A stretch of 19,964 nucleotides of DNA from QPIN01 sp964399475 (GTDB lineage: Bacteria; Pseudomonadota; Gammaproteobacteria; Methylococcales; Methylomonadaceae), in NCBI GenBank assembly GCA_964399475.1, contig CAYNRB010000037.1, positions 1 through 19,964 of the forward strand, in the 5' to 3' direction. A program made the translations under genes and the position numbers. How positions within the stretch are numbered: the first letter of the stretch is position 1; every line of letters begins with the position of its first letter. Below, piece after piece: positions 14,978 through 19,964 of this stretch. Under the pieces are notes generated by a model, which did no database searches, was not told the origin of the DNA, and saw only the letters and a list, made by a program, of their open reading frames with translations.

Positions 14978-15706
14978 CTACTTTTTATTATGATTCTGTG
15001 AAAATCTTAAAATTCCTCGGAGTATATCCAGTTCCTTTGTATCTAGCCCTATTCGATTAAATATTCTGCGTAATCGGCGCATAATAGAATTTGATTTATC
15101 GACATGCAAAAAACCAATGTCATCTAATGTTTGTTGTAAATGTTCATAAAACAAGTTCATTTGATGCGTTGTAGCCAAAGGGTCTTCTTGTTTAAGATTT
15201 TTTATACTCTGATTTTGTTGTTCTAAGCCCATAAATAACTCATAACAGACCACTTGTACTGCTGCTGCTATGTTTAAAGAACTAAAATCCGGGTTGCAAG
15301 GAATTCGCAATAAATAATGGCATAAATCCAATTCATGGTTTTTTAAACCTGAATTCTCACGACCAAAAACTATTGCGATTGTGGTATTTGGTTTTTGATT
15401 AATGACGAAATTCTCACTACATTCTCGAGCAGTTAGTTGCGGCCAGTCGATGGTTCTGTCTCTGGCGCTGGCTCCTAAGACTATTTGACAATCTGCAATA
15501 GCTTCTTCTAAAGAATCGCAAATTATCGCAGAGCTTAATATATCGTTAGCCCCTGAAGCTCTTGCTGTCGCATCAGCGCTGGGGAATTTTTTAGGTGAAA
15601 CCAAACAAAGACGCGCGAGTGTGGTATTTTTCATGGCGCGGGCAACAGCCCCTATATTGCCAGGATGGGATGTTTCTACTAAAACAATTTTAAAATTAGA
15701 AAGCAC
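14978..15706 (-). CDS. trmJ: tRNA (cytidine/uridine-32-2'-O)-methyltransferase TrmJ
   Basis: SPOUT-class methyltransferase that 2'-O-methylates position 32 in the anticodon loop of some tRNAs. The N-terminal LVETSHPGNIGAVARAMKN and the knot motifs IVFGRENSGL and LLRIPCNPDFSSLNIAAAVQ are diagnostic. The GTG at 15704-15706 aligns as the start with E. coli MLQNIRIVLVETS; a longer GTG start at 15739 would lie on the predicted -10 box. It is first of the trmJ-cysE pair and divergent from suhB. Confidence 0.95.
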   Translation of the reverse strand: MLSNFKIVLVETSHPGNIGAVARAMKNTTLARLCLVSPKKFPSADATARASGANDILSSAIICDSLEEAIADCQIVLGASARDRTIDWPQLTARECSENFVINQKPNTTIAIVFGRENSGLKNHELDLCHYLLRIPCNPDFSSLNIAAAVQVVCYELFMGLEQQNQSIKNLKQEDPLATTHQMNLFYEHLQQTLDDIGFLHVDKSNSIMRRLRRIFNRIGLDTKELDILRGILRFSQNHNKK

Positions 15707-15740
15707 GCAATAGCACTCATTCAGGTGAAAATGACACACT

Positions 15741-15759
15741 ATAACAAAAGTTTTGTTAT
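15741..15759. promoter_or_regulatory. Palindrome in the divergent trmJ/suhB promoter region
   Basis: ATAACAAAAGTTTTGTTAT is a perfect 9+1+9 inverted repeat. One end overlaps a TATAGT -10 candidate for trmJ (15738-15743, minus) and the other contains TTGTTA (15753-15758), a possible -35 for suhB with TGTTAT at 15776-15781 at 17 bp. It may be an operator serving both promoters. I do not recognise a known regulator consensus. Confidence 0.45.
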
Positions 15760-15798
15760 CCTAAGCAAGTTTTATTGTTATCTTATGAAAAACCTATT

Positions 15799-16593
15799 AT
15801 GCATCCAATGTTAAATATCGCCATCCGTGCAGCAAGAAATGCCGGAGACTTAATTCAACGTTCATCTGAAAATATTGGTCAGCTGAAAATAAATAAAAAA
15901 ACTAAAAATGACTTCGTATCTGAAGTTGATCGTATGGCGGAACAAGAAGTTATCAATGTAATCAAGCATGCCTATCCTGAGCATTCTATACTCGCAGAAG
16001 AAAGCGGAGCGCATCAAGGCAATGACTATACCTGGGTGATTGATCCTTTAGATGGCACAACTAATTATTTACATGGATATCCCCAATATGCTGTCTCAAT
16101 TGCATTAAAAGTAAAAGGTAAAATCGAAGTGGGTGTTATTTATGACCCTTTGAGAGACGAATTGTTTACTGCAGAAAAAGGGGGGGGCGCTATGCTGAAT
16201 AATCGTCGAATCAGAGTCACTACGCAAACTGACTTGAATAGTGCATTAATTGGTACTGGCTTTCCTTTTAAGTATCCTCAACATCTGGAAGCTTATATCA
16301 ATATGTTTCGCCCACTTACACTGAATACTGCTGGCGTTAGACGAGCGGGTTCTGCTGCTCTGGATTTGGCTTATCTTGCAGCAGGGCGATTGGATGGTTT
16401 TTGGGAAATTGGGCTTATGGAATGGGATATGGCGGCAGGTATTTTAATGGTTCAGGAGTCAGGTGGGGTCATCACTGATTTTTCTTTCAATGATCAGTAT
16501 TTGAAATCAGGAAATCTGATTGCAGGGAATCCTAAAATGCATCAATCTCTTTATAAGACAATAGAGCCTTTTGTTACTGATGCTTTAAAATAG
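15799..16593 (+). CDS. suhB: Inositol-1-monophosphatase family protein SuhB
   Basis: Mg-dependent phosphatase; in enterobacteria SuhB also joins the rRNA antitermination complex. The start MHPMLNIAIRAARNAGDLI matches E. coli SuhB closely. The metal-binding motifs are EE (ILAEES), DPLDGTTNYLHGYP and, near the C-terminus, WEIGLMEWDMAAGILMVQESGG. At 264 residues it has the normal length. The ATG at 15799 is preferred over a TTG at 15775. A run of eight G at 16180-16187 lies within the gene (codons for KGGGA). Downstream is a hairpin element shared with the convergent DUF1499 gene. Confidence 0.96.
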   Translation: MHPMLNIAIRAARNAGDLIQRSSENIGQLKINKKTKNDFVSEVDRMAEQEVINVIKHAYPEHSILAEESGAHQGNDYTWVIDPLDGTTNYLHGYPQYAVSIALKVKGKIEVGVIYDPLRDELFTAEKGGGAMLNNRRIRVTTQTDLNSALIGTGFPFKYPQHLEAYINMFRPLTLNTAGVRRAGSAALDLAYLAAGRLDGFWEIGLMEWDMAAGILMVQESGGVITDFSFNDQYLKSGNLIAGNPKMHQSLYKTIEPFVTDALK

Positions 16594-16643
16594 AACTAAT
16601 TTTGTATCCACTATAAATTTTAGGGGCATCGTAAATTAAGAGC

Positions 16644-16719
16644 GTAGGGTGGGCAGTCTTTTTTGCCCACCATTACACTGGAGTACGCTAAGGTGGGCAA
16701 AAAAGACTGCCCACCCTAC
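16644..16719. repeat. 76-bp inverted-repeat element (GTAGGGTGGGC type), copy 1
   Basis: Perfect 28-bp arms start GTAGGGTGGGCAG and end GCCCACC, with a 20-nt spacer. Each arm can itself fold (GGTGGGC with GCCCACC around a TTTTTT run), so two small hairpins or one long one are possible. It sits between the convergent suhB and DUF1499 genes and probably works as a two-way terminator. A second, diverged copy is at 19312-19388. Confidence 0.85.
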
Positions 16720-16759
16720 AAATCTTGATCACCCTCACTCTGTAACATATGGCGGATAC

Positions 16760-17173
16760 CTAATTTTGTTGTTGCAGGGCAGTTCGAATAAATTTAATTC
16801 TATTTCTGTTTACACCAAAATCACTATGACCTAATCTTGATGCTGATCGCACATTGATAAGCTTGCTCGTAGGGTCATAGGCAAACTCAACATCATCAAC
16901 AAATTTTAAAATATCACTATTGAATTCAGCGTAAATATAATCTTTATGCTCTGATATGATTTTTGCCTGAGTTAGGGTCAGCAGTAGTTTTTTTAAAGCA
17001 TTAATAGATGAATCAATTGGCTTGATGTAATGACTTTGTCGTGTATCAACAGATGACACGCAGTTGGGAGAGGCTGGACAGGTAGCGAGATGGTTTTTTT
17101 TCAGACCTAGATCCAAAGGCCGTTCGCCTGTACATGCGCTAATAAATATAAAACAAAATAAGAAATATTTCAT
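16760..17173 (-). CDS. DUF1499-family lipoprotein
   Basis: Predicted outer- or inner-membrane lipoprotein of 137 residues. A short signal (MKYFLFCFIFISAC) ends in a lipobox ISAC with the acylated Cys at about residue 14. The mature part starts CPASPNCVSS, the paired-Cys motif typical of DUF1499, and continues with DDVEFAYD, INVRSASRLGHSDFGVNRNRI, the conserved family core. The molecular function of the family is unknown. It stands alone, with suhB convergent across the hairpin element and 153 bp separating it from the EF-hand gene upstream. Confidence 0.88.
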   Translation of the reverse strand: MKYFLFCFIFISACTGERPLDLGLKKNHLATCPASPNCVSSVDTRQSHYIKPIDSSINALKKLLLTLTQAKIISEHKDYIYAEFNSDILKFVDDVEFAYDPTSKLINVRSASRLGHSDFGVNRNRIKFIRTALQQQN

Positions 17174-17326
17174 TTCAGTTTTGGGTTGTGAGAAACAATT
17201 AAATCTAGGTAACTCGTAAACAACTAACCAAAATCATTGGGCGGATTGTTTTTATATTAAGATACCTAGATATTCTTAAGAGGTTTAACTGCCGATAGAT
17301 CAAATCTTGACTATAGCCAAGACTGA

Positions 17327-17854
17327 TCAATTATAGCTATAACCGTTAACGCGAATTGGAAAGCCTTTGCTTTTCTTTATATCAGAACTTGAAATAACAC
17401 CATCTTTATTTGTATCCAATGCAATGAAAAGTTTACGCTTATGGGCTTTAAATTCGCCTGGTTCTACAAGAAAATCACCATCAGTATCCATCATTTTGAT
17501 TAATGCATTAGCTTCTTTTTCAGCTGTGTTTAATTCTTTAGCGATGGTTTTATTAATATTAGCTTCTGAAACACCGGATGCTCTCATTTTTTTGATGGTT
17601 TCAACCAAGTCTTCAGTTATTTCAATAACAATTTCACCGGCAGTGATATAGCCATCATTATTAGTATCCAAAGAATCTTTGTTGTCTGTTACTGTTTCTT
17701 CATAATATTCTTGGAAACCAACTTTTTTATCGGAATTATCATCCATCGTGCTGATGATTTTTTTTACTTTTGATGCGGAATAGCCTTCCGCATAAATACC
17801 TGTGGAAACAAGAATTAAAGCGCTTGCAAGGATTGGTTTAATTAATATTTTCAT
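17327..17854 (-). CDS. Secreted protein with four EF-hand calcium-binding loops
   Basis: A Sec signal peptide (about 1-22, ending IYA) precedes 153 mature residues. Four 12-residue loops can be read: D38-E49 (DDNSDKKVGFQE), D63-E74 (DTNNDGYITAGE), D123-E134 (DTDGDFLVEPGE) and D147-D158 (DTNKDGVISSSD). The second and third have near-ideal ligands; the first and last are weaker, the last having Asp rather than Glu at position 12. Probably a periplasmic Ca2+-binding protein in the calmodulin-like family; the partner is unknown. The start has a strong AAGAGG ribosome site at 17860-17865. Confidence 0.88.
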   Translation of the reverse strand: MKILIKPILASALILVSTGIYAEGYSASKVKKIISTMDDNSDKKVGFQEYYEETVTDNKDSLDTNNDGYITAGEIVIEITEDLVETIKKMRASGVSEANINKTIAKELNTAEKEANALIKMMDTDGDFLVEPGEFKAHKRKLFIALDTNKDGVISSSDIKKSKGFPIRVNGYSYN

Positions 17855-17879
17855 TTTTTCCTCTTAACATGTAGGTAAA

Positions 17880-17909
17880 ACTATATAAATGGATGTTGAA
17901 TTATTACAA
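17880..17909 (-). promoter_or_regulatory. Possible promoter of the EF-hand gene
   Basis: On the minus strand TTGTAA (17904-17909) and TATAGT (17880-17885) are 18 bp apart. They give a leader of about 20 nt that includes the AAGAGG ribosome site. Confidence 0.4.
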
Positions 17910-17965
17910 GGATACAGGATAAGGAACGGGAAATAAATAAATTGTACCTTATGGCGCAGGATTGA

Positions 17966-18556
17966 TTAATTTGTTTGCATTAAGCCATCCAACGTTAAAC
18001 CACAACTTGGTACAAAATGAGTCATAAAGAATAGCACTTCAGGCAGTTCGTGATTTTTTAACATGTTTATCAGGGGTTCTGCGGCCATTTCAAATTCTGT
18101 ATTCCCAGCCTTTAGTTCGGCTTGGCATTTTAGGTATGCAGAAATTTTATCAGCCGCTTTAATGATATCTTCATGTCCTGGGGGCATTTTATCTTTTTGA
18201 ATCAGTACTTGAAAATCAGTTTTTAACTTTTCTGGCAACAAGCCGATTAATTCTTGTTCTGCCTGCTGTTCAATTTGTTTGTAAGCGGCGGTGATTTTTT
18301 TTGAATGGTACTTGATAGGTGTAGGCAAATCGCCTGTTATCACCTCGGTAATATCATGGTATAAAGCGGCAGTTGCAATTGCATTGGCATCCAGTTCACC
18401 CTCAAAATATCTGTTCTTTATCAAGGCTAAGGTATGGGCAATAACAGAGACTTCCCAGCTATGCTCCATTACATTTTCTTCATAGGCATTGCGTTTAAGC
18501 CCCCATCGTTTAATCCAGCGTAAGCGAGATAAATACGCATAAAAACTACTATTCAT
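17966..18556 (-). CDS. yfbR: 5'-deoxynucleotidase YfbR (HD domain)
   Basis: Dephosphorylates deoxynucleoside 5'-monophosphates, helping balance dNTP pools. The HD-fold metal ligands are seen as MEHSWEV (His) and ALYHDITEVITGDLPTP (His-Asp), with a later IIKAADKISAYLKC Asp. N-terminal SRLRWIKRWGLKRN and C-terminal FVPSCGLTLD match E. coli YfbR. At 196 residues it is close to the E. coli length of 199. It is separated from neighbours on both sides by more than 100 bp and appears to be monocistronic. Confidence 0.94.
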   Translation of the reverse strand: MNSSFYAYLSRLRWIKRWGLKRNAYEENVMEHSWEVSVIAHTLALIKNRYFEGELDANAIATAALYHDITEVITGDLPTPIKYHSKKITAAYKQIEQQAEQELIGLLPEKLKTDFQVLIQKDKMPPGHEDIIKAADKISAYLKCQAELKAGNTEFEMAAEPLINMLKNHELPEVLFFMTHFVPSCGLTLDGLMQTN

Positions 18557-18674
18557 AGCTGGATATCAGGGGTGATTCAGATTGTATGTCCATTATTTAC
18601 AGGGGTCTGGCTAAAATTATTCATGCGGATGCTAGTCTCCCATAATGTTGGTATTTTGAATTGGAGCTAATATA

Positions 18675-18700
18675 GGGCAGACTAAAGTCCTCTCTAGAAG
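18675..18700. repeat. Degenerate copy of the GCGGACTAAAGTCC repeat
   Basis: GGGCAGACTAAAGTCCTCTCTAGAAG resembles, with a few changes, the palindrome and its TCTACAA flank at 5291-5313. It lies between DUF934 and yfbR. It supports a dispersed short repeat family in this genome. Confidence 0.45.
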
Positions 18701-18728
18701 ACTCAATTATAGCAAAATTGACTGAGTT

Positions 18729-19181
18729 CTAGTCAGTAGATTCTTGGTATTGAACGCTAAAATCATCCATAGTTGATGTGGCTACATTAAGCGCTTCAGG
18801 TGTTTCAAATTGAAAAGCATTAATGCCTACCCGCGATAAGTAAAATACCTGATCGGGCATATAGCTACCTATCGCTCGGATTTCATTTTCAAAACCATAA
18901 CGACTTCTTAATAATCTGGCTTGAGAAAAAGATCTGCCATCAGTAAATGCTGGAAAATCAAGTGCTATTAAACTGATTTGTTTTAAATCGTCAGCAATAT
19001 CTTCTACTTTGTCTGCGGGGGAGAGTCTAATGCCAACATTTCCTGTGTGTTGATTTAATTTGGTTTTGTCTTTTTTCCAGCGAGATAAAGAAACAGTGAT
19101 ATTGTCACTGGTTAATTCAGAGTCATCAGCAATATGAATCCAATTGTCTTCTATAATTTGTTTGTCTTTAATGATTTTCAT
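18729..19181 (-). CDS. DUF934-family protein (sulfite-reduction-associated)
   Basis: 150 residues. The family is usually encoded right after the sulfite/nitrite reductase gene cysI and is annotated as a probable oxidoreductase of sulfate assimilation, though its mechanism is not established. Typical blocks are NVGIRLSPADKVEDIADDL, LIALDFPAFTDGRSFSQARLLR and the C-terminal GINAFQF. The ATG at 19179-19181 is chosen over a GTG at 19202 because the family starts near MKIIKD. No cysI is present in the window, so it is detached from its usual partner here or the partner lies elsewhere. Confidence 0.88.
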   Translation of the reverse strand: MKIIKDKQIIEDNWIHIADDSELTSDNITVSLSRWKKDKTKLNQHTGNVGIRLSPADKVEDIADDLKQISLIALDFPAFTDGRSFSQARLLRSRYGFENEIRAIGSYMPDQVFYLSRVGINAFQFETPEALNVATSTMDDFSVQYQESTD

Positions 19182-19311
19182 GAGCTTTCTTGATGATGTC
19201 ACTGATTATATATTTGGGATTCTGTCCAAGGATTGAGAACCTACCTGACGTTTACTCCGCATTATGCGTTGTTCCTTTGTTAGCTTAAGAGTGTGTTTGA
19301 TAGAGTTTTTT

Positions 19312-19388
19312 GTAGGGTAGGCAGTCATTTTTGCCTGCCATAAGCTATTGTATTGTTTTTGGTGGGAAAGTAAGAATGCCCACCCTAC
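19312..19388. repeat. 77-bp inverted-repeat element (GTAGGGTGGGC type), copy 2
   Basis: The left arm GTAGGGTAGGCAGTC and the right arm GTAGGGTGGGCATTC (reverse strand) have 28-bp lengths and a 21-nt spacer, as in the copy at 16644-16719 but with several changes in each arm. It begins immediately after the EGKC-peptide gene stop, where it could act as terminator or RNA 3' protector. Confidence 0.78.
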
Positions 19389-19389
19389 C

Positions 19390-19740
19390 TTATTTTTTTT
19401 TCATTTCTGAGCTGCATTTTCCTTCACCACATTTACCTTCCATTTTTTTATTGCTTTTTTTCATTTTAGGGATGGGCTTATTACCTGCACAATTACCATC
19501 AACCATTTTTTCTTCTAATCCTTGCATCATATCTGATCCACATTTTCCCTCTCCACAAACAGCATCTTTCATTTTGTCCGATTCTGCTGTCAGCATATAG
19601 CCAGATGATAGTTCAGTAATGTTGAATGGGTTGGTTTCAAAATCAAAAGCTGTGTCTGCCTGGGCTCCTATGGAAGATAAGCCGGAAATAAGTGCAGTAC
19701 TTGCAACGAATGTAAATTTCTTGGTATTTGATGTATTCAT
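19390..19740 (-). CDS. hvfA: HvfA-like secreted EGKC-repeat RiPP precursor
   Basis: 116-residue precursor-like protein. A Sec signal peptide (about 1-28, ending GAQA) is followed by NPFNITELSSGYML, a conserved leader block of HvfA-type proteins. Three EGKC motifs follow: EGKCG at 64-68, EGKCG at 101-105 and EGKCS at 106-110, plus Cys at 62 and 84. In characterised systems a DUF692/MNIO enzyme (HvfB) with its partner HvfC turns the Cys of EGKCG into an oxazolone/thioamide pair that binds copper. Here no hvfB, hvfC or DoxX gene lies downstream; the stop is followed by a hairpin element and then DUF934. A product with copper or metal binding is inferred from the family, not shown. Confidence 0.82.
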   Translation of the reverse strand: MNTSNTKKFTFVASTALISGLSSIGAQADTAFDFETNPFNITELSSGYMLTAESDKMKDAVCGEGKCGSDMMQGLEEKMVDGNCAGNKPIPKMKKSNKKMEGKCGEGKCSSEMKKK

Positions 19741-19793
19741 TATTTTCTTTTAAATTTTAAGAGTAAAAAAATATTGACTGGAAACTTAGCAAC

Positions 19794-19824
19794 ATAATAC
19801 CCGAAAATGAAGAAATCTGTGCAA
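19794..19824 (-). promoter_or_regulatory. Possible promoter of the EGKC-peptide gene
   Basis: On the minus strand TTGCAC (19819-19824) and TATTAT (19794-19799) are 19 bp apart, and the ATG is 54 bp beyond. The spacing is long and the region AT-rich, so this is tentative. No known metal-sensor operator was recognised. Confidence 0.25.
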
Positions 19825-19910
19825 CACTTGGGAATTATAAATTGTATGAGCATCTGTAGTTTATGCATAAAAGAAGTTGCAAAATGATAATTGTGTTATT
19901 CCAGATTATT

Positions 19911-19936
19911 AAGTACCCAAGCATAATTAATTTAAC
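19911..19936 (+). repeat. Third copy of the TTAAGTACCC MITE end, cut by the window
   Basis: TTAAGTACCC followed by ATAATTAATTTAAC matches both ends of the MITE at 11752-11989. The sequence beyond it differs from that element, so this may be the left end of another member whose interior continues past the window. Confidence 0.6.
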
Positions 19937-19964
19937 ATTTTACTTGTCTTTTTTTCCATCTTCA

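Noticed and set aside
15707..15739. Longer GTG start for trmJ
   Set aside because: It falls on the likely -10 element and adds residues with no counterpart in TrmJ.
17203..17271. 9-bp inverted repeat ATCTAGGTA/TACCTAGAT
   Set aside because: The arms are 51 bp apart in AT-rich DNA, with no link to a promoter; likely chance.
19258..19268. Palindrome CGCATTATGCG upstream of DUF934 as an operator
   Set aside because: Short, single copy, and not placed against a recognisable promoter.
1..19964. CRISPR array, toxin-antitoxin or phage defence cluster
   Set aside because: No regularly spaced direct repeats or defence-type protein motifs were seen; YgfX is called on synteny with SdhE, not as a defence toxin.

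Overview
The window looks like chromosome from an AT-rich gammaproteobacterium. The conserved gene set (SdhCDAB with SdhE and YgfX, YgfZ, SuhB, TrmJ, CysE, IscR, IscA, YfbR, YchF) and the order suhB / trmJ-cysE-iscR-iscS are gammaproteobacterial. The many short inverted repeats and the secreted EGKC-repeat peptide would fit a methanotroph-like lineage (Methylococcales), but that is an inference I could not test.

Left edge (1-1095): a decayed tyrosine integrase pointing at the 3' end of a CAU-anticodon tRNA, the usual scar of an integrated island. It carries three separate lesions: an 8-bp tandem-repeat expansion, insertion of a 160-bp palindromic MITE with a TAA duplication, and a 1-bp deletion. 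The catalytic residues are still readable, so the decay looks recent. Next on the minus strand is ychF.

Centre (2529-9781): a long minus-strand run sdhC-sdhD-sdhA-sdhB-sdhE-ygfX-HDOD-GAF/GGDEF. Succinate dehydrogenase, its FAD-insertion factor and two signalling genes are tightly packed; the last four genes overlap one another. Divergent from sdhC, ygfZ (folate-dependent Fe-S repair) is followed closely by a second HDOD gene and then a heme A synthase (ctaA/COX15). Heme, FAD and Fe-S maturation functions therefore cluster around respiratory genes.

Right centre (11730-16593): a roughly 400-bp non-coding stretch holds a MITE with an REP-like hairpin nested in it and the terminator of the isc operon. 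A minus-strand group trmJ-cysE-iscR-iscS-iscA follows, with a recognisable IscR-type promoter. There is no iscU, hscBA or fdx after iscS. suhB is divergent from trmJ across a palindrome-containing promoter region.

Right edge (16594-19964): small, separately placed minus-strand genes: a DUF1499 lipoprotein, a secreted four-EF-hand protein, the HD-domain nucleotidase YfbR, a DUF934 protein and a secreted EGKC-repeat peptide of the HvfA type (precursor of copper-binding oxazolone/thioamide peptides). No modifying enzyme is visible beside the last one. Two copies of a 76-77-bp GTAGGGTGGGC hairpin element lie here, and the window ends in another copy of the MITE end sequence. I found no CRISPR array, rRNA or complete insertion sequence.
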